From Haemophilus haemolyticus (GTDB taxonomy: Bacteria > Pseudomonadota > Gammaproteobacteria > Enterobacterales > Pasteurellaceae), in assembly GCF_003493605.1 (NCBI RefSeq), contig NZ_QQKA01000001.1, forward strand, positions 62,001 through 126,000: 64,000 nt of DNA. The letters are read 5' to 3'. Positions 37,215 to 49,353 of this stretch are shown piece after piece. The first letter of the stretch is position 1. Each line of letters starts with the position of its first letter. A model generated the notes under the pieces. The model was not told where the DNA came from, did not search any database, and worked only from the letters and a program-made list of their open reading frames with translations. Made by a program: the position numbers and the translations under genes.

Positions 37215-38216
37215 ATGAATAACCAAAACCCAATTGAAATTTACCAAGCTCAAGATGGCACAACTCAAGTGGAAGTGAGATTTGAAAATGACACCGTTTG
37301 GCTTTCCCAAGCGCAGATGGCTATGTTATTTGGTAAAGATATTCGCACCATCAATGAGCACATTACCAATATATTTGATGACGAAGAACTTGAGAAAGAA
37401 TCAACTATCCGGAAATTCCGGATAGTTCGCCAAGAAGGTAAACGCCAAGTCAATCGTGAAATTGAGCATTATGATTTAGATATGATTATCTCTGTTGGTT
37501 ATAGAGTAAAATCTAAACAAGGCATTAGTTTCCGCCGTTGGGCAACTGCACGTTTAAAAGAATATCTGACTCAAGGCTATACCATTAACCAAAAACGTTT
37601 ACAGCAAAATGCTCACGAATTAGAACAAGCACTTGCGCTTATTCAAAAAACGGCAAATTCATCGGAATTAACGCTAGAAAGCGGTCGCGGATTAGTGGAT
37701 ATTGTCAGCCGTTATACGCATACGTTTTTATGGCTACAACAATATGATGAAGGTTTACTTGCCGAACCACAAACACAGCAAGGCGGTACATTACCGACTT
37801 ATGCTGAGGCTTGTTCTGCACTAGCAGAGTTAAAATCACAGTTGATGGCAAAAGGTGAAGCAAGTGATCTGTTTGGACGTGAACGAGATAACGGCTTATC
37901 TGCGATTCTAGGTAATTTAGATCAAAGTGTATTTGGTGAACCCGCTTATCCAAGCATTGAAGCAAAAGCAGCGCATTTACTTTATTTTGTCGTCAAGAAC
38001 CATCCTTTTTCAGATGGTAATAAACGTAGTGGCGCATTTTTATTTGTAGATTTCTTACATAGAAATGGGCGTTTGTTTGATCATAATGGGCATCCAGTTA
38101 TCAATGATACTGGGCTTGCCGCACTCACTTTATTAGTCGCAGAATCTGATCCGAAACAAAAAGAAACGCTTATTAGGCTTATTATGCATATGCTTAAACA
38201 TAAGCAAGATAAGTAA
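37215..38216 (+). CDS. RhuM-Fic fusion protein
   Basis: The 333-aa protein has two parts. Residues 1-125 are the RhuM domain (VWLSQAQMAMLFGKDIRTINEHITNIF, EIEHYDLDMIISVGYRVKSKQG, FRRWATARLKEYLTQGY), named after a Salmonella virulence gene and helix-turn-helix-like at the start. Residues 200-333 are a Doc-type Fic domain with H263-PFSDGNKR-271, fitting HPFx(D/E)GNKR. Fic/Doc proteins AMPylate or phosphorylate targets such as EF-Tu. No separate antitoxin is adjacent. It is monocistronic, with uptake signals and a hairpin after it. Whether it is a toxin is inference. Confidence 0.88.
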   Translation: MNNQNPIEIYQAQDGTTQVEVRFENDTVWLSQAQMAMLFGKDIRTINEHITNIFDDEELEKESTIRKFRIVRQEGKRQVNREIEHYDLDMIISVGYRVKSKQGISFRRWATARLKEYLTQGYTINQKRLQQNAHELEQALALIQKTANSSELTLESGRGLVDIVSRYTHTFLWLQQYDEGLLAEPQTQQGGTLPTYAEACSALAELKSQLMAKGEASDLFGRERDNGLSAILGNLDQSVFGEPAYPSIEAKAAHLLYFVVKNHPFSDGNKRSGAFLFVDFLHRNGRLFDHNGHPVINDTGLAALTLLVAESDPKQKETLIRLIMHMLKHKQDK

Positions 38217-38220
38217 CGAT

Positions 38221-38244
38221 AAATAGCGACCGAAGTCGCTATTT
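38221..38244. terminator. Terminator between rhuM-fic and the sirtuin gene
   Basis: AAATAGCGAC/GTCGCTATTT 10-bp stem with CGAA tetraloop; usable in both directions. Confidence 0.8.
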
Positions 38245-38267
38245 GTTTAAAAAGTGCGGTCGATTTT

Positions 38268-38978
38268 CTATATATTTTTAACGTTCTCCAATAACTCGGC
38301 GACCAGTTTCGGAACGCCCTCACCCGCTTTTTCTTTTATTGCGATAACTTGCTTACGAACAAACCCTGTATTTGGATTAGGATCGATCAAATAGATAAGT
38401 GAACCGTATGGAGCTAAGTTTACCAATCCATTAGCTGGATAAACTTGTAATGAAGTGCCAATAACAATCACAATATCTGCCTTTTTCACTAACTTTTCTG
38501 CTTTAGGAAACATGGGTACATTTTCCCCAAAAAAGACTATATGTGGACGCATTGGATGACCGTGATTATCCTTATCCTCTAACAGTTGATCACCCAAACA
38601 TGGAACAATGTAATCGGTATTAAAACTGCTGCGAGCTTTATTCAATTCTCCATGTAAATGGAGTACGTTAGTACTTCCCGCTCGCTCATGTAAATCATCC
38701 ACATTTTGAGTGATTATATGAACTTCATAAAACTCTTCCAATTCAACCAAAGCCAGGTGTGCTGCATTAGGCTCTGCAGCTTGAGCATTACGACGTCGTT
38801 CATTATAAAACGCCAATACTTTTGCTCGGTTTTTCTTCAAGGCTTCGGGCGTACAAACTTCTTCTATTTTATGTCCTGCCCACAAGCCATCTTCCGCTCT
38901 AAAAGTAGGAATACCACTTTCGGCACTAATTCCAGCTCCCGTTAATACCACGCAAATTGGTTTATTTTTCTCTGTCAT
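38268..38978 (-). CDS. cobB: Sir2-family NAD-dependent deacylase lacking the zinc cysteines
   Basis: The 236-aa sirtuin core has the NAD motifs GAGISAESGIPTFR (14-27), TQNVDDLHERAG and the catalytic His in LHLHGEL. The FYNERR motif gives Y58 and R61, the class III (SIRT5/CobB-like) pair that favours succinyl or malonyl lysine. The zinc module normally holds two C-x2-C pairs; here only one cysteine (PCLG) lies in that loop, so a zinc-free structure is likely. It overlaps the upstream nucleotidase by four bases (ATGA), which implies coupled translation. Confidence 0.9.
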   Translation of the reverse strand: MTEKNKPICVVLTGAGISAESGIPTFRAEDGLWAGHKIEEVCTPEALKKNRAKVLAFYNERRRNAQAAEPNAAHLALVELEEFYEVHIITQNVDDLHERAGSTNVLHLHGELNKARSSFNTDYIVPCLGDQLLEDKDNHGHPMRPHIVFFGENVPMFPKAEKLVKKADIVIVIGTSLQVYPANGLVNLAPYGSLIYLIDPNPNTGFVRKQVIAIKEKAGEGVPKLVAELLENVKNI

Positions 38979-39532
38979 TTTTCAGGCTCCTTTTGTTCTA
39001 AAATTTCATCAATCTGTCTATCTCTAGCCATCATGCCAAATATATTCCCTGCTTTATAAAGAGGTTGATAAACATAACTTTCAATATGTAAGAATGGCTT
39101 ATCTGAAAGGCGTTGGAAATATTGTGTACCAAAATGAACATGTTCGCCTTGAAATTTGCCAGCACCATTTTTAGTACGATCATCAATTAAATAATCGCCT
39201 TGGTTCAGGTTTTTATGGTGAGATAAAATTAACCGTTTGTACAATGCCGAGCCTTTTTCTTCACTGAAATAATGCTGAATCCATTTTACTTTATCGCTCC
39301 AAGCCGAAGGATTATGCCAAGGTGCGGTAGAAAGTGCGTAAATATGGTATTTCTTCATCAATTTATGAACGGCAGAAATCGCGTTTGGCATAGGGTCCAT
39401 TAAGCTAAAAATGCCCTCGACTTCATCATATCGACCTTCATACTCTTGCTTGGTTTTCTCATCTAATTTTGCAATACCAGACGGGAAATCAACCATCACA
39501 TTATCCATATCAATATAAACAATTTTCTTCAT
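38975..39532 (-). CDS. 5'(3')-deoxyribonucleotidase-like HAD phosphatase (NT5C family)
   Basis: The 185-aa protein carries D8-M-D10 at the start (YIDMDNVMVDF), the HAD nucleophile and acid. ALSTAPW supplies motif II and GDYLIDDRTKNG motif IV. The layout matches NT5C nucleotidases, which dephosphorylate pyrimidine deoxynucleotides. It is cotranscribed with the sirtuin by a four-base overlap. The physiological substrate is not established. Confidence 0.85.
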   Translation of the reverse strand: MKKIVYIDMDNVMVDFPSGIAKLDEKTKQEYEGRYDEVEGIFSLMDPMPNAISAVHKLMKKYHIYALSTAPWHNPSAWSDKVKWIQHYFSEEKGSALYKRLILSHHKNLNQGDYLIDDRTKNGAGKFQGEHVHFGTQYFQRLSDKPFLHIESYVYQPLYKAGNIFGMMARDRQIDEILEQKEPEK

Positions 39533-39590
39533 TTTAATGCCCTCTCTGTTGATGGCTTAATGATAAAATATGAAGCGACAATTTATGTCG

Positions 39591-39794
39591 TTATACTATT
39601 TCTTCTAAATATACACGCTCAATTTCAAACTGTTGAGATAAGCTTTCTAGCTGGCGTTGGATTGAACGAATATCACGTTGAACGCCAATATCAGCAAGTT
39701 TTTGTAAGATTTCTTCTGCGGTAATAAAACGAGTTTTTGGAATAAAGCGTAAAATTTCAAGTTGAATTTGAAGTGCGGTTAAGTTTGAGGGCAT
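39591..39794 (-). CDS. Helix-turn-helix stub of a WYL-type regulator
   Basis: ATG 39794 with GGGAG six bases upstream gives 67 aa. The sequence (MPSNLTALQIQLEILRF, FITAEEILQKL and SIQRQLESLSQQFEIE) is the winged-helix N-terminus of WYL-domain transcription factors. It stops where the linker and WYL ligand domain would start, so it is probably truncated, the last residues (RVYLEEIV) being unrelated. A longer in-frame upstream start would overlap nlpC and is rejected. It may still bind DNA. Confidence 0.65.
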   Translation of the reverse strand: MPSNLTALQIQLEILRFIPKTRFITAEEILQKLADIGVQRDIRSIQRQLESLSQQFEIERVYLEEIV

Positions 39795-39859
39795 TTTTAT
39801 CTCCCAAATTTGAAAAAAATCATTATAAAAAATGCTGGAAAATTCCAGCATTATACTTT

Positions 39860-40345
39860 TTAAATCCGTCTGACTTGCCAGAAGGCTTTCGACCAATAAG
39901 GGTTATTCATTGAAGAATAGACAACGCCCCCTCTGGTGGAAGCATGAAGGAATTTGTCTTCTTTTACATAAATTCCTACATGATAACCATTAGGGCCTCG
40001 GCCAGTTTTAAAGAAAATTAAATCCCCCGTTTGAATATCTTCTTTGCGGACATGTTTACCATAATTGGCTTGTTCAGTTGTACTTCTTGGCAAACGAAGA
40101 TTAAAACGATCGAAGAAAGTTTTCTGCACAAAACCAGAACAATCTACCCCACGACGTGAAACACCACCGAGTACATAAGGCGTTCCTGCCCATTCATGTT
40201 GTTGTTCGCTCAACATGGCTATAGCCATAATCGGATCGCCGATTTGACCTTTATAGTTCATCGCATAATCATCATTTTGAAAACTAGAACAAGCGAATAA
40301 AAACAACGAGGCAGTAGCGATTAAAAATGATTTATATACTTTCAT
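39860..40345 (-). CDS. nlpC: NlpC/P60-family lipoprotein, predicted cell-wall endopeptidase
   Basis: The 161-aa lipoprotein has a signal with lipobox LFAC (C19). The catalytic residues C69 (GVDCSGF), H122 (GYHVGIYV) and H134 (FLHAS) form the NlpC/P60 triad. Related enzymes (MepS, NlpC) cut D-Ala-mDAP cross-links in peptidoglycan. It is the last gene of the ihfA side before the accessory stretch and is separated from ihfA by an uptake-signal terminator. Confidence 0.93.
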   Translation of the reverse strand: MKVYKSFLIATASLFLFACSSFQNDDYAMNYKGQIGDPIMAIAMLSEQQHEWAGTPYVLGGVSRRGVDCSGFVQKTFFDRFNLRLPRSTTEQANYGKHVRKEDIQTGDLIFFKTGRGPNGYHVGIYVKEDKFLHASTRGGVVYSSMNNPYWSKAFWQVRRI

Positions 40346-40358
40346 ACCTTTTCATATG

Positions 40359-40389
40359 AAAAGTGCGGTAGAAATTCACCGCACTTTTT
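40359..40389 (-). terminator. Paired uptake-signal terminator after ihfA
   Basis: AAAAGTGCGGT/ACCGCACTTTTT inverted pair, followed on the minus strand by T-rich sequence. Confidence 0.85.
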
Positions 40390-40397
40390 GTTGCTTA

Positions 40398-40688
40398 CTA
40401 TTTAGTTTTTTCTACACGAGCACGTAACTTTTGCCCTGGTTTAAATGTCACCACTCGGCGAGCAGAAACTGGCACAACATCACCTGTTTTTGGGTTACGC
40501 CCTGGGCGCGATGACTTATCACGTAGTTCAAAATTACCAAATCCTGATAATTTCACATCATGACCAGATTCTAGCGATGAACGAATCTCTTCTAAAAAGT
40601 TCTCCACCACATTTTTCGTATCGTGTTTAGATAACTGATATTTATCACTTAAATATTCAATAATATCAATTTTGGTTATCGTAGCCAT
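40398..40688 (-). CDS. ihfA: Integration host factor subunit alpha
   Basis: IHF-alpha (96 aa) is a sequence-specific DNA-bending protein that pairs with IHF-beta. The sequence has [13 protein letters not shown] at the start, the arm [27 protein letters not shown] with the intercalating proline, and usual length. It starts one base after the pheT stop, as in enterobacteria where pheST-ihfA is an operon. Confidence 0.97.
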   Translation of the reverse strand: MATITKIDIIEYLSDKYQLSKHDTKNVVENFLEEIRSSLESGHDVKLSGFGNFELRDKSSRPGRNPKTGDVVPVSARRVVTFKPGQKLRARVEKTK

Positions 40689-40689
40689 A

Positions 40690-43077
40690 TTAATCCCTTA
40701 ATTCAGCATTAAAGCGTTGTTTTACCTCCGCTAATACTGCTGAAATCACTGCATTAATTTCTTCATCTCCAAGTGTTTTTTCATTATCTTGGGCAGTCAA
40801 GCTAATCGCTAAACTTTTATAGCCTTCAGCGACGCCCACACCTTGATATACATCGAACAAGTTCACTTGCACCAATTTTTCGCCGCCTGCTTGTTTACAG
40901 GCTACGATTAATTCCCCTGCTGGTACGTTATCTGCTACGACTAAAGCTAAATCACGACAGTTTGCTGGGAATTTAGAAATTTCTTTTGCTTGGACCACAT
41001 TACGTGCCGCAATTGCATTCCAAAGAATTTCAAATACAAAAGTTTTGCCATTTAAACCAAGTTTTTGGCTAATAGATGGATGAATTGCACCAATAAAACC
41101 AATTTCTTGACCATCTAATTCAATAGCAGCAGATTGTCCAGGGTGTAATGCATCAAATTGTTTTGCAACAAAACGAACTCTATTACCCCCTTCAGTTAAA
41201 GAAAGTACTGATTCTAAATCGCCTTTAAGATCAAAGAAATCAACAGACTCTGCTTTACCTGCCCAATGTTCAGATTTTGCCGTTCCAGTAATCACCGCAC
41301 TTAAAACAAATTCTTGACGCACGCCAAATTCAGCATTGGCATCTGGCACAAAACGCAATCCAGTTTCAAATAAACGAACTCGAGATTGTTGGCGATTTTG
41401 GTTATAAAGCACTGCACCTAATAAACCACTCATTAAAGACACGCGCATTGCGGACATTTCCACAGAAATAGGATTTGGCAATACAAGTGCTTCTTGATGT
41501 GGATGTAATAAACTTTGAATTTTTGGATCCACAAAGCTATAAGTAATGGCTTCTTGATAATCTGCATCCACAAGTGCGGTCTTAATTCGAGCTAAATCTA
41601 AATCAGATTCTTTGTGCTCACGCATGCGGAGATGCGCTAATGGCGCATTATTTGGAATGCTGTTATAACCATAAATACGCGCCACTTCCTCAATTAAATC
41701 TTCTTCAATTTCAATATCAAAACGCCAGCTTGCAGAAGTTACCGTCCAAATATCATTTGCATAAGTAACATCGAAACCAAGACGATGGAAAATTTCGGTT
41801 ACGCTTTCTGTTTCAATATGATGACCTAAAAGTGCATCTAATTTACTACGGCGGAGTTGAACTGTATTAACTTTAGGAAGATGAACTTCACTGCTTGCTT
41901 CACAAACCTCACCCGCTTCACCACCACAGATTTCAAGTAATAATGCGGTTGCTCGTTCCATAGCTTTACGCGCTAATTCAAAATCCACACCACGCTCAAA
42001 ACGGTGTGATGCATCAGTATGTAAACCATATTGTCTTGCACGGCCTGCAATCGCTAATGGAGCGAAAAATGCGGATTCTAAAATTACATCTTTCGTTTCA
42101 CTATTTACGCCACTAGCTGCACCACCAAAGATCCCTGCCATTGCTAAAGGCCCATTTTGGTCGGCAATTAATAAAGTATTTGATTGAAGTTTTGCTGTTG
42201 AACCATCTAATAATACTAATTCTTCACCTTCTTTTGCTAAACGAACTTGAACGGGTTGTGCAACTTTAGCCGCATCAAACGCGTGCATTGGCTGACCAAG
42301 TTCAAGCAAAATGTAGTTAGTAATATCAACAATAGGATCAATAGAACGAATGCCACAACGACGCAATTTTTCTTGCATCCACATTGGCGATTCAGCCTTC
42401 ACATTAACGTTTTTCACCACACGTAATAAATAACGTGGGCACGCTTCTGGTGCTTGTAAATCAATTTGAACTTTATCAGAAATTGTTGCTGGCACCGCTT
42501 CAAAGTGCGGTTGATTTACCGGCTGTTTATTTACCACGCCAATTTCACGCGCAATACCCGCAATGCTCAAACAATCCGCACGGTTTGGCGTTAAGCTAAT
42601 TTCGATGGCATTATCATTTAAACCTAAATATTCACGTAAATCAGTACCGATTGGTGCATCAAGTGACAATTCAATAATACCATCCGCTTCAACATCAATA
42701 CCTAATTCAGAAAATGAACAAAGCATCCCTTCTGATAGTTGACCACGTAATTTCGTTTTCTTAATTTTAAAATCGCCAGGTAATACCGCACCTTCTGTTG
42801 CGCAAGCGACTTTTAAGCCTTGACGACAATTTGGTGCGCCACACACGATATCCAATAAACGATCACCACCTACGTTCACTTTAGTTACACGTAATTTATC
42901 CGCATCTGGATGTTGTGCACATTCCACCACTTCACCAACAACGACACCATTAAATTTACCCGCAACGGCTTCTACACCATCCACTTCTAAGCCAAGCATG
43001 GTAATTTGCTCGCATAATTGCTCGGTTGAAACGGATGGATTCACCCATTCTCTTACCCACTGTTCACTAAATTTCAT
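40690..43077 (-). CDS. pheT: Phenylalanyl-tRNA synthetase beta subunit
   Basis: PheT (795 aa) carries the tRNA-binding OB domain (about 39-148, [23 protein letters not shown]), the B3/B4 editing region, the B5 domain, a catalytic-like domain and the C-terminal FDX-ACB anticodon-binding domain ([20 protein letters not shown] to end). It forms alpha2-beta2 with PheS. The gene follows pheS after 33 bp. Confidence 0.97.
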   Translation of the reverse strand: MKFSEQWVREWVNPSVSTEQLCEQITMLGLEVDGVEAVAGKFNGVVVGEVVECAQHPDADKLRVTKVNVGGDRLLDIVCGAPNCRQGLKVACATEGAVLPGDFKIKKTKLRGQLSEGMLCSFSELGIDVEADGIIELSLDAPIGTDLREYLGLNDNAIEISLTPNRADCLSIAGIAREIGVVNKQPVNQPHFEAVPATISDKVQIDLQAPEACPRYLLRVVKNVNVKAESPMWMQEKLRRCGIRSIDPIVDITNYILLELGQPMHAFDAAKVAQPVQVRLAKEGEELVLLDGSTAKLQSNTLLIADQNGPLAMAGIFGGAASGVNSETKDVILESAFFAPLAIAGRARQYGLHTDASHRFERGVDFELARKAMERATALLLEICGGEAGEVCEASSEVHLPKVNTVQLRRSKLDALLGHHIETESVTEIFHRLGFDVTYANDIWTVTSASWRFDIEIEEDLIEEVARIYGYNSIPNNAPLAHLRMREHKESDLDLARIKTALVDADYQEAITYSFVDPKIQSLLHPHQEALVLPNPISVEMSAMRVSLMSGLLGAVLYNQNRQQSRVRLFETGLRFVPDANAEFGVRQEFVLSAVITGTAKSEHWAGKAESVDFFDLKGDLESVLSLTEGGNRVRFVAKQFDALHPGQSAAIELDGQEIGFIGAIHPSISQKLGLNGKTFVFEILWNAIAARNVVQAKEISKFPANCRDLALVVADNVPAGELIVACKQAGGEKLVQVNLFDVYQGVGVAEGYKSLAISLTAQDNEKTLGDEEINAVISAVLAEVKQRFNAELRD

Positions 43078-43110
43078 TTGTTGTTATCCTTTTAATTCAA
43101 ATCCGAGAAA

Positions 43111-44190
<1,080 letters not shown>

Positions 44191-44210
44191 TCATTGGTTT
44201 ATAAAAAATA

Positions 44211-44242
44211 AAAATGGAATAACGTTATCGCTATTCCATTTT
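44211..44242 (-). terminator. Terminator after the lipoprotein gene
   Basis: AAAATGGAATA/TATTCCATTTT 11-bp stem, then T-rich on the minus strand, 7 bp past the stop. Confidence 0.85.
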
Positions 44243-44248
44243 TTCTAG

Positions 44249-44926
44249 TTACCAACAGAATCGTTCATTCACAAAATTTTCTGACCGCTCTTTTTGCCAT
44301 TTTTCTTTATTTTGGGGATTGGCAAAAAAGCGGGCTTGTTCCTGTAAACGTTGCATTAATTTTTCTTCTGCTTCTTTTAACGCTTTTTGACGATCTGCAA
44401 ATTTTGCGGGTAATGCTGGTAAGAAAATGACTTCATAAGGATGCGCAATTGTCCATTTCACCGCATTTTCGGCAGCACGACTTTGTTTATCAAAATTGCA
44501 AAACGCATAAGCATTAACAAACTGCCCTACAACATGGCTGAACCCTGTATTATCCTGCACCGTTTGTTTTGGTAATTTCAACACATAAAGTGCAGTAATC
44601 AAACGATTTTGTCCACGATAAAACCAAGTAACAGCTTCATCTCTTAAGTCAAAATCGTAAGCCCGAGCGGCTAAGGTAAACATTGTCATTGGTGAAATAC
44701 GAGCCGGATTTTCTTCAACAAATTTTACCGCACTTTTATAACCTTTTAGCGTATTTTCACGTAGCATAGGATCAATGGCTTTATGCACAAATACATTTTC
44801 TGCTTTTCCATTTTCCGCAGAATAATAAGGTTTGATATAAACATCCACCGTCTTCACTGGTTCTTTGCTAATAGAACTACAAGCAGTAATAAAAAGTGCA
44901 GTTATAAAACACAGTATTTTTAACAT
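44249..44926 (-). CDS. Predicted lipoprotein of unknown function
   Basis: ATG 44926 gives 225 aa with a lipoprotein signal (MLKILCFITALFITAC, C16). The mature part is helical and has no recognised catalytic motif. Segments ARAYDFDLRDEAVTWFYRGQNRL and FANPQNKEKWQKERSENF stand out. An earlier in-frame start would precede the signal peptide and is rejected. It is divergent from yfaE by about 50 bp. Orthologues in Pasteurellaceae are likely, but no function is known to me. Confidence 0.75.
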   Translation of the reverse strand: MLKILCFITALFITACSSISKEPVKTVDVYIKPYYSAENGKAENVFVHKAIDPMLRENTLKGYKSAVKFVEENPARISPMTMFTLAARAYDFDLRDEAVTWFYRGQNRLITALYVLKLPKQTVQDNTGFSHVVGQFVNAYAFCNFDKQSRAAENAVKWTIAHPYEVIFLPALPAKFADRQKALKEAEEKLMQRLQEQARFFANPQNKEKWQKERSENFVNERFCW

Positions 44927-44974
44927 ATGGATTTTCCTTATATAATGCTCAGCAAATTTCAGTATATTGCTCTT

Positions 44975-46675
<1,701 letters not shown>

Positions 46676-46676
<1 letters not shown>

Positions 46677-47167
46677 CACAACGTCCAATACTGAATAGCA
46701 AATACGACAATCACTGCATAAATTGCTGCTAAAACATCATCGACCATAATGCCAAAACCACTTTCGAGTTTTTCGTCAAAATAACGAATTGGGAACGGTT
46801 TTAAAATATCAAAAAAGCGGAATAACGCAAAAGCAGCCACAATCCATTGCCAAGATAATGACGGTATCGCCGCTAATACAATAAATACGCCGACAAATTC
46901 ATCCCAGACGATAGAACCATGATCGTGCACGCCCATATCTGCAGTAGTTTTTTGGCAAAGGTAGCAACCGAGTAGAAAACAAAGTGCGGTGAAAATTAAA
47001 AAGGTTTTTACTCCTAATAAGGAAAGTAAAATCACGCCTAAAATTGTTCCAGCCAAGCTACCCCAAGTACCGGGAGCAGGATGAATTAAGCCCGAGCCAA
47101 AACCAACGGCAAGCAAATGGATAGGATTTAAAAGAGAGATTTTTTTAAGAGGATTATTTTCTGTCAT
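46676..47167 (-). CDS. pgpA: Phosphatidylglycerophosphatase A
   Basis: PgpA (163 aa) removes the phosphate from phosphatidylglycerophosphate. The sequence has GFGSGLIHPAPGTWGSLAG at the start and HDHGSIVWDEFVGVFI in the active region, both family-specific, and four hydrophobic segments. It overlaps thiL by four bases (ATGA), the same neighbour as in enterobacteria. Confidence 0.94.
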
Positions 47168-48150
47168 TTTGATTCCTTAAAATGATCGAAACCGCTTGAA
47201 AAAGTTATATTCACAGGTTTTCCATCCCGTAAAAAACGGGGAGAAAAGTCGCCGCACTTTTCAGTGATTTTACCAAGGCAAGTACAAGGTACGTTCAGTT
47301 TTTTCAAGCGTAATTCTAATTCATCTTTAGATTCGGGCGGTATGGTAAAACAAAGTTCATAATCTTCTCCACCACTTAAGGCAAATTGTTCCGCTTGAGT
47401 GTGATCATATTTATTTAAAATCGATGATGAAAGAGGTAAATCTGTAAGTTCAACTTCAGCACTACATTGACTTCGCTCAAGAATATGCCCTAAATCAGAG
47501 ATTACCCCATCGGAAAGATCAATGGCAGCATGAGCAATATCAATTAACGCCCGCCCAAGTTCAATTCTAGGTGTGGGTCTAAAATGTCGTTGTTGCAAAA
47601 AAACATCATCAGAATCAAGCGCACTTTTGCCCGATAAAATTTGTGTTAAACCCGCCGCACTATCGCCTAAAGTACCTGAAACATAAATTAAATCGCCGAT
47701 TTGTGCTTTATGCCGACAAATTCCTTTGTATTTTTCGACAAAGCCTTGTGCCGTAATCGTAATAGACAAATTACCTTTTGTGGTATCGCCACCAATTAAT
47801 GTGACGTTGTATTTTTTTAACGTGTGCAATAAACTTTGGCTAAATGTTGAAATCCAATTTTCGTCTACATTTGGCAAAGTTAATGCCAGAGAAACCCATT
47901 TTGGCTGTGCCCCCATTGCAGCAAGATCACTTAAATTTGTTGCAACCGCCTTATAAGCTAAATCTTCAGGTGAAATAGTTGGTAAAAAATGGGTATTTTC
48001 CACCATTGTATCGGTCGTAATAGCAAGCTGATAATTCTCTGGCACGGAAACCAGCGCACAATCGTCGCCAATAGATAATTGAACGGAATCATCAACTAAT
48101 ATTTGTTGCTGAAAATATCGTTTAATTAAATCAAATTCACCCATTGCCAT
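47164..48150 (-). CDS. thiL: Thiamine-monophosphate kinase
   Basis: ThiL makes thiamine diphosphate from the monophosphate. From ATG 48150 it is 328 aa (MAMGEFDLIKRYFQ). A GTG two codons earlier and an ATG two codons later are alternatives, and AGGTG overlaps the first. Motifs SIGDDCALV, TDTMVENTHF, LIGGDTTKG and SGGEDYELCF are present. It lies 65 bp downstream of nusB. Confidence 0.94.
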   Translation of the reverse strand: MAMGEFDLIKRYFQQQILVDDSVQLSIGDDCALVSVPENYQLAITTDTMVENTHFLPTISPEDLAYKAVATNLSDLAAMGAQPKWVSLALTLPNVDENWISTFSQSLLHTLKKYNVTLIGGDTTKGNLSITITAQGFVEKYKGICRHKAQIGDLIYVSGTLGDSAAGLTQILSGKSALDSDDVFLQQRHFRPTPRIELGRALIDIAHAAIDLSDGVISDLGHILERSQCSAEVELTDLPLSSSILNKYDHTQAEQFALSGGEDYELCFTIPPESKDELELRLKKLNVPCTCLGKITEKCGDFSPRFLRDGKPVNITFSSGFDHFKESK

Positions 48151-48215
48151 TTTCACCTATCTTATAAAAGAAAAGGCACGCGTTAAAAACGCGCGCCATT
48201 TTCAGTTTAAAAGGG

Positions 48216-48650
48216 TTATTTACGCCCTAATGCTGGTGCGATTTTATCGAGTACGCCATTGATATATTTATGGCTTTCGTCTGCACCGAATACTTTTGCT
48301 ACTTCAATCGCTTCATTGATAACCACTTTATATGGCACATCTAACTCGAAGCGCAATTCATAAACGGCCAAACGCAAAATTGCAGTTTCAATAGGATCAA
48401 GCTCATCAAAAGCGCGGTCAATATAAGGCGAAATTGAAAAATCAACGGTTTCAATATTTTCTACTGTTTGACGAAATAATTTACGGAAGTAAGGTTTATC
48501 TACCCCATCCATATCTTGATCTAACACAAAGGCTAATTCAACTTGTTCTGCAGTATTGCCAGATACCGCCCAAGAATACAAGGCTTGAACGGTACATTCA
48601 CGCGCACGACGACGAGCAGAAGGCTTTTTAACTTGTTTTTGTTCTGTCAT
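48216..48650 (-). CDS. nusB: Transcription antitermination factor NusB
   Basis: NusB (144 aa) pairs with S10 (NusE) on boxA of rRNA transcripts. The sequence [20 protein letters not shown] and the [32 protein letters not shown] end are typical. It starts 3 bp after ribH, the common riboflavin-nusB pairing. Confidence 0.96.
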   Translation of the reverse strand: MTEQKQVKKPSARRRARECTVQALYSWAVSGNTAEQVELAFVLDQDMDGVDKPYFRKLFRQTVENIETVDFSISPYIDRAFDELDPIETAILRLAVYELRFELDVPYKVVINEAIEVAKVFGADESHKYINGVLDKIAPALGRK

Positions 48651-48653
48651 GAT

Positions 48654-49127
48654 TTATGCCGCATCAATTTGTTGAATAAGATTAACCATTTCAAGTGCGG
48701 TTAAGGCTGCTTCTGCACCTTTATTTCCTGCTTTAGTACCAGCACGTTCAATCGCCTGTTCAATATTTTCTGTGGTTAATACACCAAAAGCGACTGGGAT
48801 TTCAGCATCCATTGCAACCTTTCCTAAACCGCTGCTTGCTTCCCCTGCTACATATTCAAAGTGCGCAGTACCACCACGGATAACTGTACCTAATGCCACA
48901 ATCGCATCAAATTTTTTACTTTCAGCTAAACGACGAGCAACTAATGGCAACTCATACGCACCCGGAGCACGCACGATAGTGATATTTTCATCTTTCACTT
49001 GGCCGATACGTTTTAATGCATCAATTGCACCTTCTAATAAACTTTCATTAATAAAACTGTTAAAACGAGCAATTGCTACTGCAACTTTTGCATTAGGTGC
49101 TGCGACTGAGCCTTCTAAAACTTTCAT
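48654..49127 (-). CDS. ribH: 6,7-dimethyl-8-ribityllumazine synthase
   Basis: RibH (157 aa) forms lumazine in riboflavin synthesis. [16 protein letters not shown], the [12 protein letters not shown] segment and [18 protein letters not shown] with the catalytic His are present. It starts ribH-nusB-thiL-pgpA. No FMN riboswitch is seen in its 220-bp upstream region. Confidence 0.96.
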   Translation of the reverse strand: MKVLEGSVAAPNAKVAVAIARFNSFINESLLEGAIDALKRIGQVKDENITIVRAPGAYELPLVARRLAESKKFDAIVALGTVIRGGTAHFEYVAGEASSGLGKVAMDAEIPVAFGVLTTENIEQAIERAGTKAGNKGAEAALTALEMVNLIQQIDAA

Positions 49128-49353
49128 ATTTTTTCCTATTATTAGCCATAATGATTTTGACCCGAGATTTTAGCATAAAATCGCGTATATTCAATATTAA
49201 TAAGGCTTTACCCTATTTTATTTAGGGCTCATTTTTAAGGCTATTTTATTGTTCATAGCCCGCACCAACACTATATTTTTATGGAAAATTTCCTTCATTA
49301 AGGTAAACTATCAGCAATTTTATGTGAATTACATTCAGTTACAGAGGTTTAAT

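Noticed and set aside
49249-49353. A 35-residue N-terminal extension of AsnS
   Set aside because: It has no family similarity; AGAGG and ATG at 49354 give the normal start.
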